This document shows, one piece after another, positions 7,579 through 16,605 of a stretch of 20,874 bases of DNA; position 1 is the first letter of the stretch, and each line of letters opens with the position of its first letter. The notes under the pieces are model-generated. The model was not told the origin of the DNA. It did no database searches and was given only the letters and a program-made list of their open reading frames with translations. Made by a program: the position numbers and the translations under genes. The stretch is from UMGS1649 sp045534225 (GTDB taxonomy: Bacteria; Bacillota; Clostridia; TANB77; CAG-465): positions 1 to 20,874 of the forward strand of contig JAZSJJ010000015.1 of NCBI GenBank assembly GCA_045534225.1. Reading direction: 5' to 3'.

Positions 7579-9384
7579 ATGTACGACATAAATAACATAA
7601 GAAATTTTAGTATAATTGCACATATTGACCACGGTAAATCTACAGTTGCAGATAAGTTATTAGAACTTACTGGAACAATAGAAAAAAGAGATTTAACTGC
7701 ACAAGTGTTAGATAATATGGATATTGAACGTGAAAGAGGTATTACAATTAAATCTCAAGCGGTTAGAATGAAATATACTAAGGATGGTAAGGAATATATA
7801 TTAAATTTAATAGATACTCCAGGGCATGTAGATTTTAACTATGAAGTATCTCGTTCTTTAGCAGCGTGTGAAGGAGCAATACTTGTTGTTGATGCTTGCC
7901 AAGGCGTTGAAGCACAAACATTAGCAAATGTGTATTTAGCATTAGAAAATAATCTAGAGATTATACCAATAATAAATAAAATAGACTTACCTCAAGCTAG
8001 ACCAGATGAGGTAAAGAATGAAATAGAGAATATAATAGGTATTGAAGCTATGGAAGCTCCTTGTGTATCAGCTAAGACTGGTATTAATATGGAACAAGTA
8101 CTAGATGAAATAGTCGAAAAAGTACCAGCGCCTAAAGGAGATATAACTGCTCCTACTAAAGCATTAATATTTGACTCTAAATATGATAACTATAAAGGTG
8201 TTGTCGTTCACGTAAGAATGGTAGATGGAACATTAAGGCCAGGAGACAAAATAGTTGCAATGGCAAGTAAACGTGAATACGAAATAGTTGAAGTGGGATA
8301 CTTTAAACCAGGAGATTATGAACCAGCAAAAGTTCTTAATGCAGGTGAAGTTGGATACATTACAGCAAGTATTAAAGACATTTCAGATATTCGTGTTGGT
8401 GACACATTAACTATTAAAGCTAATCCAGCATCAGAAGCACTTCCAGGATATAAAGAAGTAAAATCTATGGTATACGCAGGTATATTCCCTGCTGATGGAA
8501 GCGATTACGAAGAACTTAAAGAGGCGTTACTAAAACTTAAATTAAATGATGCATCGTTAAACTTCGAACTTGAATCTTCAGCAGCGTTAGGACATGGATT
8601 TAGATGTGGATTCTTAGGACTTCTTCATATGGAAATAATAGAAGAAAGAATAGAAAGAGAATATGGCATAAATATTATAACTACTGCGCCATCGGTTATA
8701 TATAAAATACACAAAACTAATGGCGAAGAACTAGAATTATATAATCCAGCAGATTTACCTTCTGCACAGGAAATAGATTATATGGAAGAGCCAGTAGCTA
8801 AAGCGGAAATTATAGTACCTAAAGAATATGTAGGTAATGTAATGGAACTTTGTACTGAGAGAAGAAGCGATTATATTAATATGAAATATATAGATGATAA
8901 CAGAGTGTGCTTAGAATACAACATGCCACTAAACGAAATTATCTATGATTTCTTTAATAGCTTGAAATCTAGAACAAGAGGCTATGCTTCTTTTGATTAT
9001 GAAATATCTCATTACCAAAGAGCTCATCTTGTAAAACTAGATATTTTGTTAAATGGAGATGTAGTTGATGCTTTATCTTTCATAGTACATAGAGCAAAAG
9101 CTGAAACAAGAGGTAGAAAGATTGCAGAAAAACTTAAGGAAGTTATTCCAAGGCAATTATTTGAAATACCTATTCAAGCAGCAATAGGTGGAAAGGTAGT
9201 AGCTCGTGAAACAGTAAGAGCTATGAGAAAAGACGTGCTAGCTAAATGTTATGGTGGAGATATATCTAGAAAGAAAAAACTTCTTGAAAAACAAAAAGAG
9301 GGAAAGAAAAGAATGCGTCAAGTTGGTAGCGTAGAACTTCCATCAGAAGCGTTTATGACAGTACTTAAAGTAGATGATAATTAA
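7579..9384 (+). CDS. lepA: Elongation factor 4 (ribosomal back-translocase GTPase)
   Basis: EF4/LepA is a translational GTPase that acts on stalled or wrongly translocated ribosomes and has been linked to 30S assembly. The 601-residue length is typical. G motifs are intact: AHIDHGKST (14-22), the RGITI switch I (about 53-57), DTPGH (79-83) and NKID (133-136). Domain II, the EF-G-like domains and the LepA-specific C-terminus follow, the latter ending in KKKLLEKQKEGKKRMRQ and GSVELPSEAF. The catalytic His of DTPGH is present. The ATG at 7579 is supported by GGAGGA 5 bases upstream. It is monocistronic; a terminator that is part of a duplicated cassette follows. Confidence 0.98.
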   Translation: MYDINNIRNFSIIAHIDHGKSTVADKLLELTGTIEKRDLTAQVLDNMDIERERGITIKSQAVRMKYTKDGKEYILNLIDTPGHVDFNYEVSRSLAACEGAILVVDACQGVEAQTLANVYLALENNLEIIPIINKIDLPQARPDEVKNEIENIIGIEAMEAPCVSAKTGINMEQVLDEIVEKVPAPKGDITAPTKALIFDSKYDNYKGVVVHVRMVDGTLRPGDKIVAMASKREYEIVEVGYFKPGDYEPAKVLNAGEVGYITASIKDISDIRVGDTLTIKANPASEALPGYKEVKSMVYAGIFPADGSDYEELKEALLKLKLNDASLNFELESSAALGHGFRCGFLGLLHMEIIEERIEREYGINIITTAPSVIYKIHKTNGEELELYNPADLPSAQEIDYMEEPVAKAEIIVPKEYVGNVMELCTERRSDYINMKYIDDNRVCLEYNMPLNEIIYDFFNSLKSRTRGYASFDYEISHYQRAHLVKLDILLNGDVVDALSFIVHRAKAETRGRKIAEKLKEVIPRQLFEIPIQAAIGGKVVARETVRAMRKDVLAKCYGGDISRKKKLLEKQKEGKKRMRQVGSVELPSEAFMTVLKVDDN

Positions 9385-9426
9385 GAATGAAATTTGAAAA
9401 ATAAATGGCAAAAAATAACACGTAAA

Positions 9427-9464
9427 AAGCGGATTTGATTATTCAAATTCGCTTGTATTTTTTC
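9427..9464 (+). terminator. Terminator of lepA (cassette copy 1)
   Basis: AAGCGGATTTGA (9427-9438), TTAT loop, TCAAATTCGCTT (9443-9454), 12 pairs with one G-U, then GTATTTTTT. Confidence 0.88.
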
Positions 9465-9481
9465 TGTGTTAATGATAGTAT
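9453..9481 (+). promoter_or_regulatory. Promoter of the Hint-LRR gene, overlapping the terminator
   Basis: TTGTAT (9453-9458), 17 bases, TAGTAT (9476-9481). The -35 begins in the last bases of the terminator stem. The same arrangement is kept in the second cassette copy, but that could reflect common descent rather than selection. Confidence 0.5.
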
Positions 9482-9508
9482 TTAAGTACATTATATAAGG
9501 GGGAACAT

Positions 9509-12070
9509 ATGAAGAAACAAAAATTAGGAATATCATTAATAGTATTAGTAATAACAATAATAGTTATGATAATACTAGCTGCAAGTGTAGTAATAACATT
9601 AAGTAATGCTGGAATAATAAATAAAGCGAGTGATGCAGTGGATTTAACTAATAAAAATGAAGTGCAAAATTTAGCTAATTTAATATGGGCGGATGAATAT
9701 ATGTCCGGTAAAAGAGGGACAGAGCTTCAAGAAGCGGTATTATCTAAATTAGATAAATATAAAGATAAATATGATATTACTGTAACAGATAAAGGAGTTA
9801 ATGTAACTGGAAAAGATGAGTTAGAAGATGTAACAGTAGCATATATAGAATCAGATGAGTTAGTAAGCGGCCTTTACGATTCAAAAGGTAGACTTTTAGT
9901 TTCGTGGACGGATTTAGTTAATGAATATGAATTTGATATAACAAAAGATTTTGTTGATGGTTTATCGTCAAAATATAGCAAGGGATCATTACATAATGTT
10001 ATATTAACAAATGCAGAGTTAGCTAGTGCTGCGTTTATCAAGCTTGATGAATCTGTTACTAAAATAGGAGCATATGCGTTTTATGATATGAATAAAATTA
10101 CACCGGTATTGCCTGTAGGCGCGGCGGCAAATAATTTAACCTATATAGGTGATTATGCGTTTTATGGTACAAATATAGAAAAATATAATATTTCAAACGA
10201 TATAAATTATATAGGAATAGGTGCTTTTGGAAACTGTAATCTTGAGGAAATAAATGGCTATGGGAATTCTAGGTATAGATTAGAAACGGGTTGTATAATA
10301 AAAGAATCTGATGAAACTATAATAGTTGGAAGTAATTTAGCTACAATACCTGAAGATGTTGAGATTATAGAAGCACATGCTTTTTCAGGTAGAAAGAATT
10401 TAGGTGATATATATATACCTAAAGAAATAGGAGAGATTAAAGATTATGCATTCGCAAACACAATTATTAATAGTTTTGAAGTGGATTCATCTAAAGATAC
10501 TGTTGCTATAACAAATTTAGCGACAGACCCTACATTTGATAAAGCTCAAAAAGTATATTGTGATATTAAGGATAATTCGTTTGAAGATGCAAGTATAAAA
10601 ACAGTTACAGTTCCTAGTATTATTTTGGCGGAAATGAAAAAGGCTTTATCTGGAACAGAGAGACTTACTATTTTTAAAACAGCCGCAGTTAATGGATTGT
10701 TTGATATTGATAACTTATATAATGATGCTATGCCGATTACTCTATTATCCAATGTAGATAAATTAAAAGAAGTATCGTTAAAAGGTTATACTTCAATACA
10801 AGGTTATACAACTGAGGATGGGGCATATGGAATTTTACAAAATTGTACAAATCTTACAACTGTTAATATTATAGGTAATAAAGATTTAGCACATATTGCA
10901 AAGAATACTTTTAAGGACTGTCCTAATCTTACTGTGTTTAATGCTGAAGTTGAAATAGGTGCTATAGCAAGAGATGCATTTGCGGGTTGCAACAAACTTA
11001 ACTATACTAAAGAGGGAATATTTTATTATTTAGGTGATGTAATTGTAGATATTGATTGTACTCAACACGCAACGGGAAATGCAGTAGTAATAGAAGAAGG
11101 ACATTATAAAGAAACAATAACAGGCTTTTATGCCAACGCTTTTGATAAATGTAATCATATATCAACGTTAACTATTCCAGAAACGGTAGAAAGTATACCA
11201 CAAGGAATGTTTGAAAAATTAACAAATTTAACAGTACTTGATTTGAAGGCAAGTGCGGTCGTTACTTTATATGAAACAGAAGCATTGAAGAATACAAATG
11301 TTACAGAAATTAAAGTTCCAAATGCTCAGGTTTCCAATTATAAATCTGATGGTAACTGGGGAATTTATGAAAGCTTAATAAAATCTTCTAGTAACCAATG
11401 TGTAACTGGAGATACTATGATATTGCTTGCAAATGGAAGTTATAAACGTATTGATGAAATTAAATATGATGATACTGTAATGGTATGGAATTTTGAAACT
11501 GGAAGTTATGATGTTGCTCCAATTTCAATTATATTCTACCATGGTGATGCTGAATATGATGTTACTAATTTAGTATTTAGTGATGGTACTGTATTGAAAA
11601 CAATTAATACACATGGTTTATACAGTGTTTCTGATAATACTTTTGTGTACATTAGCCAAGAAAATGTTAATGAATATATTAATAAAGAATTTATTAAATA
11701 TGATAACGGTAATACAAATAAAGTAAAACTTGTAGATTATTATATATCAAAAGAAACGACGGGAAGTTATTGTTTACAAACGGCGGGTGCAAATAATTAT
11801 ATTGCTGGTAATATGTTGTCACTTACAAAACCTGATTATCCGGGTTGGTTTGATTATTTTGATATTTCAGATGATATGAAGTATGATGAAGATAAAAAGA
11901 ATGCGGATATAGCTAAGTATGGATTGTATGAATATTCTGATTTAGCATATACGGGAATTACATATGAACAATTTATGGCCTTTAACGGACCATATTTAAA
12001 GGTGCTTGTTGGACGTGGCGTACTTACTATAAATGACATAGAAAAACTAATAGCATTTTATTTGAAATAA
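9509..12070 (+). CDS. Surface protein: pilin-like N-terminus, BspA-type leucine-rich repeats, C-terminal Hint domain
   Basis: This 853-residue protein starts with KKQKLG-ISLIVLVITIIVMIILA, a prepilin-like basic stretch, Gly and hydrophobic helix (about 7-30), without the Glu5 of true pilins. After a helical linker, BspA-type (LRR_5-like) repeats run from about 178 to 615, with repeats such as IGAYAFYDM, YIGDYAFYG, IEAHAFSGRKNLGDIYIP and IAKNTFKDCPNLTVFN. From Cys631 there is a Hint module: CVTGDTMILLANGSYKRIDE (block A), DGTVLKTINTHGLYSV (block B, His702), and YCLQTAGANNYIAGNM (block F-like). It ends with a roughly 75-residue helical tail. The usual block B TxxH has Ile at His-3, and no C-terminal HN plus nucleophile is present, so this fits cleavage or transfer more than intein splicing. 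Start supported by AAGGGGG before the ATG. Confidence 0.85.
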   Translation: MKKQKLGISLIVLVITIIVMIILAASVVITLSNAGIINKASDAVDLTNKNEVQNLANLIWADEYMSGKRGTELQEAVLSKLDKYKDKYDITVTDKGVNVTGKDELEDVTVAYIESDELVSGLYDSKGRLLVSWTDLVNEYEFDITKDFVDGLSSKYSKGSLHNVILTNAELASAAFIKLDESVTKIGAYAFYDMNKITPVLPVGAAANNLTYIGDYAFYGTNIEKYNISNDINYIGIGAFGNCNLEEINGYGNSRYRLETGCIIKESDETIIVGSNLATIPEDVEIIEAHAFSGRKNLGDIYIPKEIGEIKDYAFANTIINSFEVDSSKDTVAITNLATDPTFDKAQKVYCDIKDNSFEDASIKTVTVPSIILAEMKKALSGTERLTIFKTAAVNGLFDIDNLYNDAMPITLLSNVDKLKEVSLKGYTSIQGYTTEDGAYGILQNCTNLTTVNIIGNKDLAHIAKNTFKDCPNLTVFNAEVEIGAIARDAFAGCNKLNYTKEGIFYYLGDVIVDIDCTQHATGNAVVIEEGHYKETITGFYANAFDKCNHISTLTIPETVESIPQGMFEKLTNLTVLDLKASAVVTLYETEALKNTNVTEIKVPNAQVSNYKSDGNWGIYESLIKSSSNQCVTGDTMILLANGSYKRIDEIKYDDTVMVWNFETGSYDVAPISIIFYHGDAEYDVTNLVFSDGTVLKTINTHGLYSVSDNTFVYISQENVNEYINKEFIKYDNGNTNKVKLVDYYISKETTGSYCLQTAGANNYIAGNMLSLTKPDYPGWFDYFDISDDMKYDEDKKNADIAKYGLYEYSDLAYTGITYEQFMAFNGPYLKVLVGRGVLTINDIEKLIAFYLK

Positions 12071-12078
12071 GTATAAAA

Positions 12079-12117
12079 AAGCGGATTTGATTATTCAAAT
12101 TCGCTTGTCTTTTTTTG
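12079..12117 (+). terminator. Terminator of the Hint-LRR gene (cassette copy 2)
   Basis: AAGCGGATTTGA (12079-12090), TTAT loop, TCAAATTCGCTT (12095-12106), then GTC and a run of T. Confidence 0.88.
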
Positions 12118-12133
12118 TCGTTAATGATAGTAT
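12105..12133 (+). promoter_or_regulatory. Promoter of the subtilase-dockerin gene, overlapping the terminator
   Basis: TTGTCT (12105-12110), 17 bases, TAGTAT (12128-12133). Same geometry as in cassette copy 1. Confidence 0.5.
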
Positions 12134-12159
12134 TTAATTACGTATATAAGGGGGAACAT

Positions 12160-15100
12160 ATGAAGAAGAAGTCAAAGATATTTTTGACCATTTTTATGGT
12201 GTTTGTAGTGTCAATAACTACATTACATTACAATGGTAAAGAGTTAGATACATCTGGTTTAATAAACATAAATGAATGTTCAAATGAATTTATGGAAAAA
12301 TATTTTACCGAGATGAGTAAAATAGCGGAAGAGGATAAGCCTAATATACTTATCGTCACTAGTAAAACTAAAATAGTTAACACATATGGTGCGAAAAATG
12401 TAATTGCCGCGCCAAATAATCAATATATGTTAGTATATGATTCTAGTGAGGCAAAGGATGAAGCAAAAGAGAAATTAGAAAAAGCAAAAGGCTTAATTTC
12501 CGTAGAAGAAAATATAGAATATAAAATATCTGCATATAACTCTTGGGGAGTGACATCAACAGGAATGGATCAAGCAACAGCTAGACTTGAGGCGCGAGCT
12601 GGTAAGGATAATATAGTTGTAGCAATAATAGATACAGGTCTTGATGTGACTTTGTTTAAGAGTAATTACCCAAATAAACTAGCAGGAACATATAACGCGC
12701 TTACAAATAGTACATCTCAGTCTGCTATGACAGATGAGAATAGTCACGGTACTCACATAGCCGGAACAATAGCAGAGAGTACACCATCAAATGTAAAAAT
12801 ACTTCCTGCAAAAGCATCAAGTGGATCATCTTTGTTATCTACAGATATAATAAGAGCGATAAATTATATCGTAGATAATAAAGCTGCAGATGTAATTAAT
12901 ATGAGTTATGGTTCATATTCGCCACATAGTGCAACACATGTAGCAATACAAGCAGCTACAGAAGCAGGAATAATATGTGTAGCAGCAGCTGGAAATGAAG
13001 AATTAGCTCAAATGGCATATCCAGCTGGATATCCAGAAACAATAGCGGTATCTGCAATAGATTCAATGAATTCAATAGCTAGCTTTTCTAATGTGGGTTC
13101 AAATATAGATTTTGCAGCGCCAGGTGTAAATATTAATAGTATAAATGGATATAAGAGTGGAACATCGATGGCAGCACCACACGTAGCAGCTGCGGTAGCA
13201 ATAGTAAAAAGTTATAATGAGAATTTTACAAAAGAACAAGTAATGGAAATATTAAAATCTAATGCAGTAGACTTAGGAACTCCCGGTTGGGACTATGTCT
13301 TTGGATATGGTGCAATAAACTTTATTGGATTTAATTATTGTACATGTAATTGTGCAACATGTGATAGTGTAGCGTGTAGCGGATGTGCTTGTGTAACATG
13401 TATACACAAAGATATAACTAAAAACATAACAAGTATATCAGTTTCAAAAGTAGTACAAGAAACATACAATTATGGTAGCATTTCTAATCTTGCAAATACA
13501 GAACTTAAACTTTATTATAGTTCTGGTAATCTAACTAAAAAGATAGGGGATTTAGAAGATGTAACAATAACTGGATATGATCCATATAAATATACAAGTC
13601 AGACAGTAACTATAACTTTTGCTGGAAAGTCTACTCAAATGACAATACCAGCAAGAACAGAACCACAATCTTTTTGGTCATATGAGATAGTAAGCGGAAA
13701 CAATATTAAACTTTCTGGAATGAAAGCAACTCCGGTTAAATGGTTGCATTTACCAGAAAAGATAGGCAATTACACAGTAACAGCAATTAAAAGCAGCTTG
13801 TTTAAGAGCAAAGATTTAACAATAGTAACTATGCCAAGTACAATAACTAGTATAGAATCTGAAGCTTTTGCTAGTTCTACAGTAAGAGAAATAAAAGCGG
13901 GAGCTAGTACATTGACGCTTGGAGCTAAAGCTTTTTCTAAAGCGAATAATTTAGAAAAAATTAATTCATTTGTTAAATTGACAGGTGAAGATACGTTTGA
14001 GGAGTGTTATTCATTAACACATTTAGAATTGGCAACTACAAATACTTCGATACCAGGGGGCTCATTCTATTTGTGTACTAATTTAGAAAGTATAACAATT
14101 CCAACTGCGGTAACGACTATTGGAGACTATGCTTTTACAAATACAAGAATAAACAATTTAACTATACCAAACAATGTAACGAGTATAGGAGTAGCAGCGT
14201 TTGCTAATTCATTTAATTTAGAAACATTGAAATTATCTACTATACTAAAAACAATAGGCGAGGGTGGTTTTGCATCAGCAGCCAACTTACAATCACTAAT
14301 CATACCAGCAAGTGTAACTAGCATAGGAAAAGATGCTTTTAGAGCGTGTACAGGATTATACACAATAACTGTAGCAAATGGAAATACATATTATGATAGT
14401 AGAGAAAATTGTAATGCATTAATAGATAGTACTACTAATACATTAATAATTGGTACGAGCAATACGACAGTTGTACCAGGTACAGTAAAAATAATAGGTG
14501 AAATGGCGTTTGCATTTAACCATCTTTTATATGAAATAAAAATTTCTGAAGGTGTTACAACAATAAAACCAAATGCATTTTATAATACGTACTATTTACA
14601 ACAAGTAATACTACCAGAAACATTAACTACAATTGGAACAGGAGCATTTAATTACACGCCATATTTAACACTTTGGGTACATAGTGATTCCTATGGTAAG
14701 ACATATGCAACAGCTAATAGCAGAGCGTATAGATGTTATAATCCAAGTAGTGTGTCTGTAACTGGAATAAAGACTTCATATACTGCCTTTGAAAAAGTTC
14801 CAACATCTGGTGTATATTTAACAGCGAAATATACAGATTATGATGGCACAAGAACAGAATATATAACAAGCGGTATAACAATTGGATACACTGGTGGTAA
14901 TACAAGTTTAAGAGCGACAGATACATATATTACAATAAGTGCATATAACACTATTGGTTATCATATAACTGGAAGAGTAACGATAACTGTAAATAAAGCG
15001 ACTCCATCATACACTGTTCCGACTGGCCTTTCTGGCATGGAAGGACAAAAGTTATCTGAAATAGTATTACCGACAGGATTTAGTTGGCAAAGCCCAAATA

Positions 15101-16602
15101 CAGTTTTATCTGGTTTAGGAAATAAAGTATATAAAGTAACATATACTCCAACAGATACTATAAACTATAATATAGTAACAGATATAAATATAACTATAAC
15201 AGTAGTTTCGGATAAAACAATAATAACTCCAACAATAACAATTGCAGATAAGACATATGACGGAAAGTTAAGTATAGATGTTGCAACAATTAAGGTTGCT
15301 GAACTTAAATCAACAGAGTATGTGGTAACATTAGCGGCATTGTCTTCGGCAAATGTTGGCACAGTAAATGCAACAATTAAAATAAAACTTACAAACGATA
15401 AATTCAAAACTACAGCATTTCCGGGTAAGTTACAGGAATATGAAACAACTGTAAGTATGAAAATAGTACACGCAAAAGTAGCATATCCTATACGAGTAGA
15501 TAAAGAATATACATATAATGGAGCAGAGCAAACTTTTGAAGTGACGGGGTTTGATGAAAAAATAATGAGCATTACAGGAAATAAAAGAACGGATGCTGGT
15601 AGTCAAACAGTAACTATAAAGTTAACAAATTCAAATTACACATGGACAGATGGGACAAAGAATAATTTATCATTTACATTTGTAATTAAAAAAGCAGACA
15701 TTGTATATATAGCAGAAGACGGACATTACGTTGTAGATGGACAAGGCTATGGAATTACATTAAATGTAACAAGCCCTACAACAGCTACAATAAAATATGC
15801 TGATGCATCTGGAAATTATACATTAAGTACAATGCCAAAATATACAGCAGCTGGAACATATACAATTAAATTTAAGATATCTGCAGGTGATAATTATAAC
15901 GAAGTAACAGATGAACGCAAGTTATACATTTATGCAGAAGGAATAATAAACAAAACAAAAGATAAAGAAGTAATATATGATGGTTTAGAGCATACATTAA
16001 CAATGGATATAAACATTGGCGATGTAACAATTAAATATTCTGTGGGCAATACAAAATACGATTTAGATAAATTACCAATGTTTAAGAATGTTGGGGAATA
16101 TGTAGTAAATTACAAGATAGAGAAAACCGGCTTACAAACAATTTATGGAAGTAATAAAGTTAAAATCTATGGAGTAAAAACAAAGGATTCTTCGCTTAGA
16201 ATTGATGGTAATTATCTTAAGATAAAAGATTTCAAAACAAATTATACAGACATTGTAAACAAGCTAAATATCTATGCGCTAAACCATACAATTCTTGCAC
16301 ACGATAAAAATGGTGTAGATAAGAATACTAATACTATGTTCACAGGAGACTACATATCTATTTACATATATAGTGCATTAGAACATAAGGAATTCAAATA
16401 TACAGTGGTGGTGTTAGGAGATGCAAATCTAGACGGTAAAATATCTGCCTTAGACTATGTAAGAATAAAGAATCACATTATGAAAGATCCAGAGATAAAA
16501 GATTCATTATCTTTATTATCGGCAGATGCTAACGATGATGGAAAAGTATCAGCACTAGACTATGTGAGAATAAAGAATCATATAATGGACGGAGGAAAAT
16601 AG
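12160..16602 (+). CDS. Secreted subtilase with Cys-rich segment, BspA repeats, Ig-like domains and dockerin
   Basis: I chose the ATG at 12160 (1480 residues) because GGGGG lies 6 bases before it and it matches the start in the other cassette; an in-frame TTG at 12115 sits inside the promoter. It has a signal peptide (about 1-25), a propeptide-like region (30-130), and an S8 peptidase domain with Asp158 (IIDTG), His196 (NSHGTH), Asn279 (AAAGNE) and Ser336 (GTSMAAPH), all intact. Then come eight Cys in 21 residues (394-414), BspA repeats (about 540-860), and several Ig-like modules of the MBG/YDG type (about 860-1340; for example TIADKTYDGKLS, YTYNGAEQTFEV). It ends in a type I-like dockerin with two near-identical calcium loops, GDANLDGKISALDYVRIKNH and ADANDDGKVSALDYVRIKNH (from 1420 and 1455). 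Likely an extracellular, calcium-dependent docking protease. Overlaps the RBS of the next gene. Confidence 0.9.
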   Translation: MKKKSKIFLTIFMVFVVSITTLHYNGKELDTSGLININECSNEFMEKYFTEMSKIAEEDKPNILIVTSKTKIVNTYGAKNVIAAPNNQYMLVYDSSEAKDEAKEKLEKAKGLISVEENIEYKISAYNSWGVTSTGMDQATARLEARAGKDNIVVAIIDTGLDVTLFKSNYPNKLAGTYNALTNSTSQSAMTDENSHGTHIAGTIAESTPSNVKILPAKASSGSSLLSTDIIRAINYIVDNKAADVINMSYGSYSPHSATHVAIQAATEAGIICVAAAGNEELAQMAYPAGYPETIAVSAIDSMNSIASFSNVGSNIDFAAPGVNINSINGYKSGTSMAAPHVAAAVAIVKSYNENFTKEQVMEILKSNAVDLGTPGWDYVFGYGAINFIGFNYCTCNCATCDSVACSGCACVTCIHKDITKNITSISVSKVVQETYNYGSISNLANTELKLYYSSGNLTKKIGDLEDVTITGYDPYKYTSQTVTITFAGKSTQMTIPARTEPQSFWSYEIVSGNNIKLSGMKATPVKWLHLPEKIGNYTVTAIKSSLFKSKDLTIVTMPSTITSIESEAFASSTVREIKAGASTLTLGAKAFSKANNLEKINSFVKLTGEDTFEECYSLTHLELATTNTSIPGGSFYLCTNLESITIPTAVTTIGDYAFTNTRINNLTIPNNVTSIGVAAFANSFNLETLKLSTILKTIGEGGFASAANLQSLIIPASVTSIGKDAFRACTGLYTITVANGNTYYDSRENCNALIDSTTNTLIIGTSNTTVVPGTVKIIGEMAFAFNHLLYEIKISEGVTTIKPNAFYNTYYLQQVILPETLTTIGTGAFNYTPYLTLWVHSDSYGKTYATANSRAYRCYNPSSVSVTGIKTSYTAFEKVPTSGVYLTAKYTDYDGTRTEYITSGITIGYTGGNTSLRATDTYITISAYNTIGYHITGRVTITVNKATPSYTVPTGLSGMEGQKLSEIVLPTGFSWQSPNTVLSGLGNKVYKVTYTPTDTINYNIVTDINITITVVSDKTIITPTITIADKTYDGKLSIDVATIKVAELKSTEYVVTLAALSSANVGTVNATIKIKLTNDKFKTTAFPGKLQEYETTVSMKIVHAKVAYPIRVDKEYTYNGAEQTFEVTGFDEKIMSITGNKRTDAGSQTVTIKLTNSNYTWTDGTKNNLSFTFVIKKADIVYIAEDGHYVVDGQGYGITLNVTSPTTATIKYADASGNYTLSTMPKYTAAGTYTIKFKISAGDNYNEVTDERKLYIYAEGIINKTKDKEVIYDGLEHTLTMDINIGDVTIKYSVGNTKYDLDKLPMFKNVGEYVVNYKIEKTGLQTIYGSNKVKIYGVKTKDSSLRIDGNYLKIKDFKTNYTDIVNKLNIYALNHTILAHDKNGVDKNTNTMFTGDYISIYIYSALEHKEFKYTVVVLGDANLDGKISALDYVRIKNHIMKDPEIKDSLSLLSADANDDGKVSALDYVRIKNHIMDGGK

Positions 16603-16605
16603 TAA

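Larger units (their letters stand above)
9424..9516 (+). repeat. Intergenic cassette, copy 1 (terminator + promoter + RBS + first codons)
   Basis: This 93-base block is nearly identical to 12076-12167. Identity covers the hairpin, the TTAATGATAGTATTTAA block, TATATAAGGGGGAACATATG and the first codons ATGAAGAA. Differences cluster in the T-rich stretch after the hairpin and around TAAGTACAT. Confidence 0.95.
12076..12167 (+). repeat. Intergenic cassette, copy 2 (terminator + promoter + RBS + first codons)
   Basis: Direct repeat of 9424-9516, about 2.65 kb downstream in the same orientation. It differs by about seven bases, mostly in the T-rich part, and by a one-base gap. The flanking coding regions are unrelated apart from the first codons, so the boundary block itself was copied. 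Confidence 0.95.

Noticed and set aside
11399..12070. Full splicing intein in the Hint-LRR gene
   Set aside because: There is no HN followed by Cys, Ser or Thr at the end of the module and no second extein of a split host protein; the module is at the C-terminus of the reading frame.
12115..12159. Upstream TTG start for the subtilase gene
   Set aside because: It falls inside the promoter of the duplicated cassette, before the likely transcription start, and the ATG at 12160 has the ribosome binding site and signal peptide directly behind it.
13321..13410. Frameshift or assembly artefact as the cause of the Cys-rich segment
   Set aside because: The reading frame is intact on both sides, with the catalytic Ser before it and clean repeats after it.
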